From: Lepiota brunneoincarnata
Lineage: Eukaryota; Basidiomycota; Agaricomycetes; Agaricales; Agaricaceae
Direction: 5' to 3'
Length of the DNA stretch: 64,000 nt
Assembly: GCA_023014365.1 (NCBI GenBank)
Contig: JAEBUN010000014.1
Span: 124,001-188,000 of the forward strand
In this document: positions 24,151 to 37,784 of the stretch, in pieces
Layout of the letters: every line of letters starts with the position of its first letter
Position numbering within the stretch: position 1 is the stretch's first letter
Translations under genes and position numbers: made by a program
Notes under the pieces: generated by a model
The model's database searches: none
Told to the model about the DNA's origin: nothing
The model's input: only the letters and a program-made list of their open reading frames with translations

Positions 24151-25240
24151 TGATCTGAACATTAGTTAGGGTGGTTCTGCCCAAATTGAATGGGTCGAAG
24201 GCCAACCAAAACCACGCCAGTTGTGTCCAGAAGTCTGTGGCCCAACAACAGAATTGAGGTTTGGATACGGGGATGCGAGATGCTGAAAGGAGTCGAGCGT
24301 GAATGTCTATCGATAACAGGATTTAGCGAGGCACAAAGAGGATACCTCATTGCACTACTGGACAGGGCTCATCTTGGCCCCAGGTTTTGGGTGTGATAGG
24401 CGAAGGATTGGGCACAGGGCATGAGAATTTGGAGATGAAAAGAGCGCGCAGGACATCCCCAAACTTAAGCGCACATCGATTTTTGGCCTGTAATGGATGA
24501 ATTAAACCATGGTTCTGCCTCGCAGGTTCTACCCCCCTACGATGCTCATATGAGGGAGAGCGAATGTTATACAAGCAATGCAAATGCACACAGTGGTAGT
24601 TGCCGCACCACGAACGAGAAAATTGAATTACGGGGGCGCCGGCAGGTAGTTATCCTTTCCTCCTTCCAGCTCGTTAGGTTTTGCGTCTGGGCTGCAGGCT
24701 TCAGCCCCCGCGGAACTTCTCTTGGCATATGTAACTCGTCTTCAATCCCCATCCTGGGAGACGCCCGGAAGACCATGCATTATCTACATGTTGGTGTGAA
24801 GTGACATTGGCCCCCGATCGCCTAGATCACTGCCTTTTATGTTGCTTCGTTCGTATTGAGAAGATACCGATGGAGAATTTCTTCATGTCTATCAATAGTC
24901 TCTTGTGACTGAAAGCTCGATTTAACCCACTTAAACCTGTATTCTGGCCACTCACCCACAAGTGAGCAAATGATCTGCAGCGAGGCCTCCAGCAGCGACG
25001 GTAAACACCATGGAAAGGCCATGGGGAATCCCATGGGATTCCCAGTATCGTTAGATGGATGGATAACTCGATATAACACCCTTGAAGCAGGCAGACCTCA
25101 CACACTTGGTACGTCCATAGCAGATATACGGTGACGGTCCTAAGTTTCTGAGAGCCACAAATTACCTTATATAAGGCCTAACTTCTTTGGTAAGCCCGTC
25201 AAGAACATCTTACATTTGACTCCCCTTGCTTCGCATAGAC
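24150..25240 (+). repeat. GTPase-array upstream block, copy C
   Basis: Homologous to the right two thirds of blocks A and B, including GGTGTGAAGTGACATTG (about 24793) and the promoter region. The leftmost third present in A and B is missing. No gene. Confidence 0.7.
25168..25176 (+). promoter_or_regulatory. TATA box of GTPase copy C
   Basis: TATATAAGG, about 70 bp upstream of the copy C start at 25241. Confidence 0.5.
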
Positions 25241-27851
25241 ATGACAACAAGCTTCGGCTTCAGCGGCGCTAAAATCAGTATGATATTTATGTCTAGTTTT
25301 ACTTCCATCAATCTGACCGATTGTAGGGGACGATGAGAAGACCAGCTCAGGCACTGCTGGATATTCTGGCATGATTTCCTCAACAGCTCAAACGAGTGAG
25401 ATCCTGTCTGGGACCACATTTCGCTTAGTTATCAACGTTAACCCTTACCACCACCGCAGCCAGCAGAGACAGTACAGGACTCTTTCACTCCCGTTTCAGT
25501 GAACCTCTGGGCATAGTAAAGGTAGGAAGAGTAACTGTCGAGGACGCATGCGGTAAGAGACACGAGCCATGTTTTTATTGTGGCATTATTTATGTGATCG
25601 CGCTGCTCTAGGAAGATCCACGGACAACGTTGATTCCAATCTCGCACAAGCCACTCGAAAGGATGAAGCTGGGTCTCGCGTTCCGGTTGACAGGCCTGCA
25701 GGTAACATAAGATCCAATTACGCCTTGGGCATAAAAACAGTATCTACTCGGAATGTATAGGGTAAGCAACACGAATTATGTCCTACTTTGTATGTGGAGG
25801 GTTAACTCTTAGCATAGCAGCTAACAGAGGCGATAGACGACCCGATCGCCCTAGCCTCAAAAGACCCACAAGCAAAACCGGTCCCGACAACGCACCAGCT
25901 GCTAGAGAGGATGGAGCCGCATCTGGCGTTTCGCTTGGTGGGCGTGAATGCTACATGAGGTCCAGTACCGTGCTCGTTCAAGAAGTGCTGTGTAAGTCGC
26001 GGATCATTTCTCAAATTTAGTCATGCAACGCTCAACTCCGAAATCCTATCACAGCAGCCGACGTAGGGAGTACAGGAACCCGCTCCATCGCAGGCGGAGA
26101 TAGAGTTGTACTACAATCCCCGAACAATGCGGGCGATCCCTCGGGTAGAGATGATGAACAATCCGTGAAGTAGCCACTGTCTACATTGTCGTTAACCTGC
26201 ATTTATTAACCGATAACGCCAGCACCGCTCGGGACTTGGGACAAGGCAACGTAAGAACTACCAACGGAAGGAATGAGTTCACCATCTTGCTCGTGGGTGA
26301 GTCACAATTCTACATCCGACTGTAAGCTCGAACACCAAAGTGGCTCACAAAGGTGAAACCGGGACTGGCAAAACTACTATGCTGACACTGCTCGCGAACG
26401 TCCTGGCTGGACATGGTCCGAACCAGTACCAAAAGTTCCACGATCAGTCGAACGAGGCCGGTGGCCCCGCTGGCGGTAGTCAAACAAATTCAGCAAAGGT
26501 GTACGAGTTTGTCAGCCGCATGGCGTGACTCTTCGGATCCTCGATACTCCAGGACTTGCGGACACTCGTGGCCTTGCTTATGACACGAAACACAAGGCCA
26601 GTATCGCTGAGGCTATCACATCTCATGTTACGACCGTCGATGCGGTCATCATCCTTGCGAACGGCACTCTTTCGCGCCTTGGCGTTGCTACAGACTATGC
26701 GCTCTCCGCACTCTCGGCCATGTTTCCGAAAACGTTCGCTCAAAACATCGGTTTTCTTTTTACCAACGTGTCCGATATTCTGCAGTGGAATTTCGCAGTG
26801 GGTTCCCTACCCCGAACGCTACGTGGGAATGAAAAGTTCATTATCAACAATCCTGTTGCTCTGCACAAAAAGCTCGTTCGCAATAAGCAGAACATGGGGG
26901 TTAAACATGACGATAAGCTTCGAAAAGCGTTAGAATCTTCCGTGATCGATGCTCACTCGAAGGCCTTGGCCCAGCTCGCCGAAATATTTAATTGGGTTGA
27001 CAAGCTCGAGCCTCAGCCTATCAAGAACATCGATAAACAGATCTCTAGCGCGCTTGCGGCGATGGATCAAGCGGCAGAACGAAAGCAGAAGTTGCTCAGG
27101 ATAGAAGCAGAGTTGAAGGGTACAGAAATGGTAAGCGATTCTTTCGTATGGAGCGGCGCGACGAACTTGTCTGCACCACGATTTCTAGACGATGGAACAG
27201 TTCCGGGAGTACACATCCACGATCAGCCAGAAGGTCTACAAATACGTCGACACGCCCAAGCACAATACCTTGTGCAGTTCCCCTGGTTGCTACAGCAATT
27301 GTCACGTAGGGTGCTACCTTACCTACTCAATTGACCCCACAAAACTCAGCAACTGTACTGCATTTTCTCACCCGACTGATAGGTCCAAGTGCGTTGAATG
27401 TGGCCATTCACGCGACCTACATCGCCATTACAACTCCATCTGGAAACTGGTTGACGACACACAGACCACGACCGATCACGAGGCCAAAAAACAATACGAG
27501 CGTGCGGTGAAGGACAAGAAGGGTAAAGAGGACCTGATAAAACGGTTTAATCGCCGGCTCGCTCGAATTGATGCCGAGCTGCACCGCACAACTCACACAA
27601 TCTCTAGCCTCATTCGAGAGTACGCCAACCTATCCCTGTCCGGCAGTTTCGCGGGTCAAGTTCAAAAAACGGTCTCGTTGCTTGAAACAAACCTCGAGCG
27701 GTTACGCAACAATGGCACAGCGTATCCAATTGTTGAATCTGTCGAGAAGGATTTAAACACGATGAAACAACGCCTTGGAGTGCTCGAGAAAGCACAGAAA
27801 GAAGAAGGATTGTGCAAGCTAAGGAACGTGTTCGGGACCGCCCGTACCTGA
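25241..27851 (+). pseudogene. AIG1/GIMAP-like GTPase, copy C (broken)
   Basis: Third member, more diverged from A and B than these are from each other. The first exons match copy B (MTTSFGFSGAK). A unit-2 cassette (about 25612-25761) ends in TAG at 25758-25760 where copy B has TGG. The next cassette (about 25819-25992) is a chimera, beginning like unit 3 and ending like unit 4. In the GTPase exon one A is missing at about 26519 relative to copy B, shifting the frame before the DTPG motif. Beyond that the core (TPGLADTRG, LANGTLSRLG, FLFTNVSDIL), the splice at about 27129/27189 and the Cys/His-rich final exon to the stop at 27849-27851 are open. Two independent disabling changes make it a likely pseudogene. 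Confidence 0.8.
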
Positions 27852-28150
27852 CGCCCTTGGCTCTGGTGATGGTGGACATACATAACCGTCCCACTCGTTC
27901 ATCGCTTCATGCTGTTTGTAATGATTTGTATCATGTATAGTGAAATTGATCTCGCTAAATTCGTTCACGCCTTCTGAGACCGTGTATTATATTGGCGTAA
28001 GCCAGTACTTCTTGCATTTCCGTGGCATCAAGTGCAACCTGTGTCGAGGAACATCAGATGCAGCATTTGGCCCTTCCCTTAGGTGATGATCCGAGACACC
28101 TCGTTAGATAGGGCCCCCTTGACCTCGCATGCGCCGCCAGAGCGCGGTCG
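27852..28150. other. 3' flank of GTPase copy C
   Basis: Non-coding sequence related to the flanks of the other copies, including CGTTAGATAGGGC at about 28102-28114. No gene seen. Confidence 0.5.
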
Positions 28151-29382
28151 GGTCACCCCGAACCGTGTGCCTCTCGACAGCACCTATATCGAGTTCGGAA
28201 TCGGTAGTTGTGCGACCGAGTAGGACAACGTTACCCGACCCACCGTTTGATTGATCCACCCGCAGCTTACCAATTCTTATATAATAACCAGTGAACCGAA
28301 TTTTTCTTCGCATTCTCTTCGGGACACACATTAGGAATGAGCCCATATTCTGGTGACTGTCCAGGTTGGGGAACTCGTAGGTGGGGCCGGGGATCTTTGT
28401 AAGTGGGCTGTACAGGTCCCTCGGGCCCTTGAAGGACAATCTAACCAACTACTGGATTATTCGCAAGTCAGAAAGAGAACCTGAGCGCTGAAGTCTCGTC
28501 GGCTTCAAAATTGGCTACGACCGTAGCCTTGAACGCTCAAGCACCTCACTTTTTTTGTACCTGTCCCTCCAAGGTGATTGTTTTTCGTAGTATCAGTGAT
28601 ACAATACTCCCGATCAAGTCACTTAGCTCTACCTCAAACGATGAGAATGAAGGACAGAGGTTATATGAGACATACGCTTTGAGACTCTGTGGCGTGCGTC
28701 TTGTGGATACATCGGACGTCTGGCTCAACTCTACATTCAGACAACGATAAGTCCAAGTATTTTCTTAGGCATCATTCATGATATATATGTGCTCTACATC
28801 CCACCATCACTCGAGCGACGAATCGGGCCTGGGGAAATGAAGGTGGCGCAGCCTAAGTGGGACTACTGAACTTATTGCCACAGAAATAGGCTGATTGCTG
28901 CATCACTCCTCCCGGCTTCTAGCTTGATGTTCTTCCAGTTTCAATAGGTGAACGATACTGCTATGAGAGCTCAGTCACATGTTGTGCATGAGCCCGAGTG
29001 CGGGGATGCCCGCTTGACTTGTATTGACCTCTTATGAGCAGACACCGCCAACCTTGTCAGTTGTATCAGTTTTCTGTGGAACAATCAAAGAAACTTTATC
29101 AAAGCATACGATCAAAGTTCTGGGACCAGAACCCAGCGGGGGTGCGGGAACCATGGCATCTAGCTCTACAGCCTAGTCTACAAACGCGACAGTACCCGCA
29201 GGAATGGTGTTACGGTGTTGATTTGATCCATATATAGTTTGGGAAGACCCGTTCTTAGTGAGCATTGTACTGCCTCGGGGATGATGTACCAAACCCTCCT
29301 TGAGTCTGCAAAACTGTCTGGAAGACGTTGAGAGGCATCGGGGGAGGCTATATCTATAACGACTCCTTGTGTTTAGCTCCGC
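28150..29382. repeat. Spacer block Q, copy 2
   Basis: Homologous to 22480-23533 with an extra internal stretch near 28540-28690. It ends with GCTCCGCTCATAC just upstream of the seven-helix gene, so its right end may hold that gene's promoter (a TATATAG lies at about 29231). Confidence 0.7.
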
Positions 29383-29413
29383 TCATACCTCCAACAGCCC
29401 CCCAGATATCGCC

Positions 29414-30636
29414 ATGGCTGGTTCAGAAGCTGATTTTCTCATGTTTGCGGGGGCAAATCTCCTCGTCAGGACAACCGTAGAGGGCGTCCTATATGGCTTC
29501 ACGTTTGCACTATACATCTTCTGTGCTCGACTGTCATACCTCCAGCTCAAGGATCCGCACCGACGCAGACATAGTATCATCACGCTTCTGTCTATGTCCC
29601 TCGTTATGGTTTGTGGACTCCTCGGACTTGCGGTGGATGCTCGAGGCTTCGCAAATTTCTTTCATCGACCATGCAGATTACCCGGGTGGTGGTTTGGTTT
29701 ACTTTGCGGCTATTTTCGCACAACTACCAATCGCCTTCGTAGGGTATGCTGCGGGTATTCTGATTGATTCTATGACGTTTGGTGTCCAGGTAAGCTGTTT
29801 TGTTGATCCACGTGGCTGCTTCTTCTAAGGTGTTACGTTCTCGTTGGTATCAGATCTGGCGCCTATGGGTTATATGGGGTAATGCATCGCGGTATTACAT
29901 TCCCATTGTGATACTGCCCGTTCTGCTGTATCTCGCATGCATGGGTAAGTCATTGGACATTCGACATGATTAGACCATTAATAACGCAAATCGGGGAAAT
30001 GGCAGCCATTGATATCATGCTTGTTGTGGTCGTCACCCAACCAGAGGCGCACGGACTTGTGTGGCTCTTTATCTTTGAGAGTTTCGGTTTATCGGTCCCT
30101 CTGGTCGTCACCGTCCTGATCATCGCACGGATCGCTGTAGTCCGGAGGCAACACATAACAGTCATGGGTACGTTTCATTCTGGAAGTTTCGATCAACGCC
30201 AACCTTGTTTTCACTCGTGATATACCCCTCAGGCCATTCCGACATTGCTGGTCAATACACGTCGATTATTTCCATGCTCGTTGAATCCTTTGCTCTTGAA
30301 TCTGTGTGGATAATTCTAGGAATAATCTTTACAGGCTTGATATTTCGCGACAGTCCAGATGGTGCAATTCTGGCTTTGGGTTACTTGTTTACTGCCACTC
30401 GGCCCTTTATTCAAGTGAGGTAATCGGCTTTTATCGTAAAGAAACAGTCACCTGACCTCTAGAATTTTCAGATGCTTGCGTACCTCCTTGTTGTATATCG
30501 CGTTGCCACGGGACGGGGATGGAAGGCGGACACAGAGGAAAAGCTCACCAGTCTACGATTCAACCAGAGTCCGGAGCCACGAAGCGCGCAGTTCACTAGT
30601 CAGGCGTCTGTCCCGATGTTGCATGAAGAGGCGTGA
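29414..30636 (+). CDS. Seven-helix integral membrane protein (orphan basidiomycete family)
   Basis: Five exons: 29414-29789, 29854-29944, 30006-30167, 30233-30414 and 30472-30636, about 324 residues. Hydrophobic segments run through the whole protein. Typical landmarks are IWRLWVIWG at the start of exon 2, VVVVTQPEAHG in exon 3, TRPFIQMLAYLLVVYRVATG across the last splice and a hydrophilic C-terminal tail. This layout is common in large Agaricomycete families of unknown, possibly receptor-like function; the receptor idea is inference. All later junctions are in phase, but exon 1 is one base too long. The frame changes between about 29610 and 29676, through a one-base insertion or an unusually short intron. 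It lies directly after spacer block Q and is single copy here. Confidence 0.75.
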
Positions 30637-30639
30637 CGC

Positions 30640-31850
30640 TTGGGTGTCCTAACAGTGGCAGAGCCAGTGTGATGCCGGTGAACTGAGGCAGAGGATCCTT
30701 GTGAGGAGGCTATGTGGTCATGACGGGGAAACATATGATCGAATATTTTGGTGGCGGAACTGGGACCAGTCAAACAAAAAAAGGGCACGATTGCTTGAGA
30801 AGCGTATGCGGGGTGCGGGTTCGGACAAGGTTGGTCAAAGTTCACGGGTCCGGGCCTGAGCCCTTGTCATTCCAAGATGCTTTCTTTCAAATTCTATGCA
30901 TCATCAACGCTCAAACTCTCACCTCCACACAACTTATTGGATGTAAAAAGTTCCGCCATCACTCGTGCATTCCTTCCGTTCTTCAGCAAGGCTTCACTTC
31001 ATTCTACGTGGCTGGTTCTTTCGTCTGCTTAGGCCACAGCAGCACAAGGGGGACTGCTATCTACTTTTGTTTGTGTCTGTTGCGGTGCCAGACTGGTAAG
31101 ACCCTTCGTTTTGCGATAATAGAGCCGTTCGCTTTTCACGGAAGTCTTCTTAGTCTGAAATAGATCCTCCAAGGCTGCGTCGGCATGTCGAGTATTCGTC
31201 GTTAACCCAGTAAACCCACTAGTCACAAGTTTCTGCCGAATTTTCTGGTGAGAGATGAACTATGTGCGTCTGTGGCTCGTCTCTCATACTCCATGTACTT
31301 GGTACAACTACTTACCACAGTGCTTTATTGCCACCCGCATCATCTTTATCCTTTCACCGGCGCTAAGCCCCAAGCAATCCTACCCCTCCTTGCCTCTTTA
31401 GTCTGATCGGCGTGAGGGCGTACCGAAAGTTACCCGCGTGGGCCATAAGCGAGCAGGTGCATTCGACATTCCGAGGGGTCGAGCCGAATCAGGGAAGTCC
31501 CTGGCTGACAAACGGTGTTTACGTCATGCAGCGACTGCGAATGCATGCAGGAACTTACTGGGGCTCTCTCTCTCTCAAGCTTTTCCAGGGTGGCAAGGGA
31601 ATCAGACAAGCCGTCTAACAAGTTTTTTTTCTCTCTCACCCGCTCTCAAGCTATCTACCACCTTCAAAACCAACTATCAACATCTTACTCAATTTCTTTC
31701 CACCCTCGCGCCCCTCTGCACGTCTCACCGCATCTACAAGCTATCTCGACTCATCCTCCCCGTCATCAATAGCAGTCCCATACCCAGCGTCGCTCGTCCA
31801 TTTCCTCCCAGTAGTTTCCTTCAGGGTGCCATTGTGTTTCCACCCCCCTA
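30640..31850. other. Intergenic spacer
   Basis: No supportable gene between the seven-helix gene and the DUF5648 duplication. A pyrimidine-rich stretch at about 31620-31760 resembles a fungal promoter/leader region, but no convincing coding exon follows. Confidence 0.5.
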
Positions 31851-34418
31851 GGCGCAGCCAATCGGTAGCTGAAGGACAAAGAACAGGCGCATTTGACCAT
31901 GTCCCTAACCTGGTCAATCTGTCCGAGTCACGGCCGAGTATGGCTCGTAAGATCGAAGGTCGGGTAGATGTCACCGTGTGTGCTTCTTTAGGAGGAGTGG
32001 ATGATTTCGATGACGATGAGAGTACGGAAATTCTGGTAAGGTAATGCGTCTCTCAATTCCAACCAACTCATTTAATTCTAGCCTTCCAACAGCTACGGCT
32101 CCTCTGATAATAATCACCAGACCCGAACCTCGCCCTATGCAGATAGTCTTTCGATCGCTTTGCCTGTGCCCTCGGCGGCCGTGCGGTTCTTCCTCTGCTT
32201 TTTCAGGTACTCCGACTCATCCCCAATCCCCAACTTCATCGTTCTCTCAACATTTGGGCAACACATACCGTCCATGCTGGTGAGATGTGACAGGAGTGCC
32301 CGACATGATGGTCCCATGGTCATCGCCGACGGTGAGTCATAGTTTTCCATGCTGTTTCTTTATACGCTGAGCTCGAGTTTAGTGCTTGGGGTTCCCCAGG
32401 CAATGTATAGTATATGGCAAAGACGTACAAAGTTGGAGAACAGGTCCTGACCAGGTGTTTCGAGGATCATATACTATGGGTTCGGTGTAACAGCAATTAT
32501 TTTTGAACCCAGGAAAGTCATCAAAAAAATATCTTTACTAGCACAACGTTCAGTACCTTCAGTTGATACACAGAAGAGAACGAGGTGTGAGCATTGTCAC
32601 GCGACTGGGGTCCTGGCCTTTCTTCCATGCTTGTGGGTCGATTCCAGAAATATAACGGTCATCTTCTCTTCCATTGGAGACTACCGTTGAACTCTTTGCT
32701 TAGCCTTCTGTGTTTTTCGGACTTGCTTTTGCTTGGCCATGAGTCATTGTTAATATTTTCCCGGGGACATGCATGCAGGGCACAATATTATGTCTTCAAT
32801 TTGACACACCACCCTCATAAGGCCTCCGCATCCCTGTTAAACTGGGACCATCCAGGGCCGGGTGCCAGCAGATGCGTCCAATCCCAGCTGCCGGAGAAAA
32901 AAGAACTTGAGATCGGACGGCTTCATCCACTCATTGGATAACATGGGCTCGCAAGGAAGCTGTAGAACAGGATCAATGGAAGCAAGCGCATGATTTCTCA
33001 CCTACAGTAGCTAGTGGCACATGAGGGCTACAGCCGTTTAGCGCGCAGTGCACGGGAAGTCCCTTGTCTGTTGGGATTTATTTATGGCTGACATGTGCAT
33101 ATGGTACTGTTCTGACTATCAAGCCACCCCCCGGAGTGGGTGCTGGGAAACGCTCAATCGCCTCTAGATCCGGGATACCTGGGACTCTTGTGGGTGTGTG
33201 ACAGATAGTTGATGCAATCCTCGGTTGAGCGAGAGCTTACAGGTAGCTTGCTGTTGCTCATGGCGCGGCGCTGTTCCCCTTTGAGACCTTCAAATCCAAT
33301 GCTACAGACTCATATGGATTTGAACTACGATCAGTTGTTTTGTGGTATGCGCACGAAATATAGGGCATTATGTTTCCTCAATATGAAGATTCATTCCAGT
33401 GCTTAGTTTTGAACCACTCAATCTTGCCAGAGAATTCGAGGTACCAGGATGAATCAGCGCACCAGCGGAATTCTAGCCATCCTCAGATCGGTGGTGTTCT
33501 GAAGAGCTATGTAGATATGGACGCGGAAATGACGGCTGGGTGAGTGGCGACCCTATATCCTTTGACAGTTGTCGTAGCAGCTGAATGTTCTGAGCCAGGG
33601 GGTGGGTTATTAATATGATTAATCTCCCAGGAATAATGGTATTTTGGGCTATTTTCCCCAGGGACCACTCTCGTCCAACGCCGACTCCTGGGAACATCTT
33701 TCATCACTCAACAGGGTCACCCCATTCCGTTCAGGTACTGATTCCTAGTTTGGTCGCTACTTTGCTAATTACTATTCTCGTCCACTGCCGACTCCCGGGA
33801 TTACCGCTCACCACTTAACCAGTCATCCCATTTCTGTCTGCCACCGACTCCTGAGATTATTGTTCTAGTGTTTCCATCACTAGTATCGCCGCACGGCATT
33901 CTATTTACACGTCATTAACTCTCCAAGCGGTAATTTGTTTCTCATCATTAACTGGCCATTAGGACTATGATCTGTGACACAGCAAACGCACTGGAGTCCA
34001 ACGGCCGTCTTCAACATCAGTGTAGTTTCAAGCTACATGCTTAGAGTCAGCAATTTGCACATGCCTTCGGCTGCAACGATTAGACTAGATTCGAACATGT
34101 TCCAAGATGACCTGACACCCGCGTGGCGAGACTTGAGAACGCAATAATGGAACTGTCATTTCGCTAAGCCGCCACCTTCCATGTGTCCCATCAGTCTAAA
34201 GAGAGATGCAAAATTGACCAAGAATGAAAGAACACCGGGAAATTATCAGCACCCCCCAGATCCTACACACATCGATAGATGGAGCAAGTAATCCCGCCTT
34301 CCTGAGCCAATAAGGTCTTCGGATGTTTGGATTCAAGGTGCTCCAACGTACTATGGCTGCGTTCCTAAGCCACATGCACTAGTACCCAAAGATCGGAGGA
34401 GGAATGCACACGGATTTG

Positions 34419-34426
34419 TATATAAG
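34419..34426 (+). promoter_or_regulatory. TATA box of DUF5648-type gene 1
   Basis: TATATAAG, about 95 bp before the ATG at 34521. The corresponding site in unit 2 (37712-37719) reads TGTCTAAG. Confidence 0.6.
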
Positions 34427-34520
34427 AGGGAGACAGAGGGTGTCTAAGTCTTTGTCCAGCTCGACACCCAACTCACACAACAGGTCTTTTACCCCTTCGC
34501 CCTGTGCACGGACTATTATA

Positions 34521-35156
34521 ATGAACAATATCTTCTTTACCCTTTTCACGGCTCTTCTGCTGAGCCATATCTCAGCCAATTGCAAACCCATTAATATTCC
34601 ATCTGTGCGTATTAGAGCTCATTCTTACATGCCCCTTTGTTTATGACACTTACTATGTAATCTTTCAAAGCAGCGTCGAGCCACTGACACTTGTGGAGAT
34701 CCATCACGGGCATTCACAATCTACAGTGCATTCCAAACTGTAGGTGTGGTGCACGGATTAGGCATCCTCCCAGGGTTTGTTGACACGGACGCGCGTGGGG
34801 ACCATTGGGAGATCAACGGACCTTCCCACAGAGCATGGATCTCCGCTGGACAGCCTGATACCGTCCCCCTTTATGCATACTTCAATCCTACAACCGTAGA
34901 TTGGATGTACCTAGCCTCCCAAAATGGAAACCCTCCACCCCCTCCGAGTGGCTTTGGGGCTGGGATACTGCACAGTTACGTGTATCCTACGCAGATTTGT
35001 GGAAGTGTCCCCCTCTATGGAGCGTCTGGGCCGGGGGACCATTGGTACACCACAAACTTGCAGGAACATAATGAATTAGTTAACAGCTTCGGATGGAGCG
35101 ATGTTGGAATTGTGGCGTATGTATTACCTGTGGATGGTATGCTCCCTTTATTCTAA
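34521..35156 (+). CDS. Secreted DUF5648-type protein, paralogue 1
   Basis: Two exons, 34521-34604 and 34674-35156, joined in phase 0 (GTGCGT donor, AAAGCAG acceptor), giving 188 residues. Residues 1 to about 19 form a signal peptide with a clear hydrophobic core. The mature part has the pattern of the DUF5648 repeat: a VPLYAYFNPTT strand at about 92-102, SVPLYG...GDHWYTTN at 139-156 and GWSDVGIVAYVLP at 168-180. DUF5648 domains are secreted or surface modules in fungi and bacteria, often near cell-wall functions; no activity is known to me. It has a good TATA box and no frame problem, and is the intact member of a tandem pair. Confidence 0.85.
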
Positions 35157-37784
35157 ACGGCTGGCTCGTGCTGAGGCTGCTTTGTCAGATTGCTCCTGCA
35201 GTGCTTGAACTGCTGCCCCTATGAATGTTTTGGACTGAAGTATCTTCTGCCTCCGATGCCTGTACTTCCTTGTTTATGCGAGGTTTCCAATTTATCTATG
35301 TCATAGAAAGGAGATATTTTCACAATCTATTGGAAGATGTTTCTTTTACACATTGATTGATCAGGGGATATATTCCTGCGAGATACCGTGGCCAGGAGGC
35401 GCTGATGTTCGTTGCGTGCACCTAGAATTAAAAGGAATGAATAATAGAGTTGCGGGGCTGCTAAAGCTGAAAGCAGATTAAGACTCCCGTGTGATCCCAG
35501 CTCACATGAGATCATCACTGGTGTGACTGTCTCATTCCTCCCCATTGTGGCATTGTATATCCGTCTTCCTAAGCACGACCAATCCTAAACTTAAGGACAA
35601 AGAACGAGCATGCTCAACCATGTGCTCAACTGCACTGGAAGCCATGCTCAGTCTGTCCGAGACACGTCAGAGTACGGTTCACATGAGCGAAGGGCAGGGT
35701 AGATTCTACTGTGTGTGCTTCGTTAGGAGGAAAGGGTGAATTTTGATGATGATCCACACATTCTGGCTGAAGGAAGATGTCAGACGACGCGTCTTCCAAT
35801 TCCAACCAGCTCATTTCATTCTAGCCCTACAATAGCTACGTCTCCTCTGACAATGACTCGACTTGAACCCCGCCTTATGCAGATGGCCTGTGCTCTCAGG
35901 GCCCGTGCCGTTCATCCCCCTCCCACTCATCTCCAATTCCCAACTTTGGCTCTCCCAACATTGGGCGGCACATACCATCCATGCTGGTGAGATGTGCAAG
36001 AAGCGCCTCAGATGACGGTCCCATGGCCGTCACCGGCGGTGGGCCATTGTTTTCCTCGCTTCTTCTTTATACGCTAAGCTCGAGTTTAGCACTTGGGGTT
36101 CCTCAGGCAATGATTGCAGGAACTTACAAAGATTGGAGACCAGGTTCTGACTAGAGGTCTCAAAGATCATATACTACGGGGTTCAGTAGGGCAGGAATGA
36201 CTTTTGGAACCCAGGAAAGCTACCAAAACAATACTCTTACTAGCACAATGTTCAGTATAGTTAAGAACAAGATCTGAGGCATTATCACGCCACTGAGGTC
36301 CTAGCATTTGTCCCATGCACATGAGTCGATTCCAGAAATATAGTGGTCATGTTCTCTTTCGTTTGGGGTTATCGTTGGACCCTTACTGAGCCTTCTGTGC
36401 TTTTCTTTCGCTTGATCATGAATCATTGTTGATCTTTTTCCAGAGAGGTACAAGGCATAATATTGTGTCCTCAATTTGAAGCCCACTAACGCCATATGGC
36501 CTCCACATCCTTGTTTAACTGGGCCCGTCCAGTGTAAGATGTGAGCAGGGTGTGCCAAACTCTGGAAAGAAAACTTGAGATTGGACTGCCTTAGTCACGC
36601 ATTGGACAATATGGGATCGTGAGAAGTATATAGAACAGGTTCAATGGAAGCGAGCGCATGCGGAACACACAGACCACACAGCCCTTTGGCGCGAAGGGCA
36701 CCAAGGTCCCTTGCCCGTCAGGATCTATTTGTGGCTGACATGTGCATGTGATATTGATATCGGTACTGGGCTGACTGCCAAGCCATCCTCCAAATGAACG
36801 CTGAGCAAAATGTCCAATTGCCCTCGAGATTCAGGATATCTAGGGCTTACAAAAATGTGTTGAAGAGAGATAAGTAAGGTTGGTAAGCGAGCACGACTGC
36901 GTTCGTCAGTTGCAAGGCTTTGACCCAGAGGAGAGGGAGGAGTAGAGAGACAGAGGGAGAGAACGAGAATGAGAAAATGAGACGGAGAAGAACTTATATA
37001 GATAGTAGAAGAGCGGGATGTATTTCGCTACCTTCTAATACAATTCTCCAGCTAGTTTTTATACTACGAGGTGAGGTTTTGGATGGGGAAAGAGAAAATT
37101 TTGGAACGCGAGAAGAAATACAAAAGTAGCTACAAAACTTTGTGTAGACACTAGTGACACATATTTTACTACGGAAGGGGAGAGAGAAATGAGAGAAAAA
37201 TAAAAAAAAATATCGCCTATGTGATCCGTCACTTGCTTGACGTGTCCATGCGTGATGCTGGTCGCGTTTGGTGTCTTTTGGGTGGTGATCATGCCTAGAC
37301 CATGCAGGCGCTGTGGTTCTCTCCGCGTCTCTCCACGGTGTATTGCGATGATCACGTTAGATCTCGATGTATACCAAATGACCTGACGCCTGGTATGCAT
37401 GGTATGCATGGAGATTTTCCCGCAAAATATAGAGCTGATATTTCACTAAACATCATCTTCCTTGTATCTTGTCGGTCCGAAAGGGGGGTGGAATTGAAAA
37501 GAACGGAGGGACGCTGGCCAGCGGCCTGGGAGTCATCATTGGCATCCAGGTCCTCCAGCGTCAATATATGGAGTTCTGCCTTCTTAAAACAGTATATAGG
37601 GCCTTTGGATATTAGCACTCAAGGTACTCCGACGCATCCCAGGTAGCTGATGCGTTCTTCAACCATATGCACCAATAGCCTAATGTAACAGGAGGAATGG
37701 TTATGAATTTGTGTCTAAGGGTGAGACATGTGGTCTCTATTCTTTGTCAACTCCTATAACAGGTCTTTGCACCTTTGCCCTGTG

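Larger units (their letters stand above)
31850..35545 (+). repeat. DUF5648 segmental duplication, unit 1
   Basis: About 3.7 kb homologous to 35570-39320. Examples are the CAATTCCAACCA...CTCATTT pair near 32055/35798, the GAGCTCGAGTTTAG-like pair near 32370/36078, and the shared 3' flank GATGTTCGTTGC (35403 and 39188). The unit carries the intact DUF5648-type gene at its right end. The 2.5 kb upstream part has no supportable gene. Confidence 0.75.
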
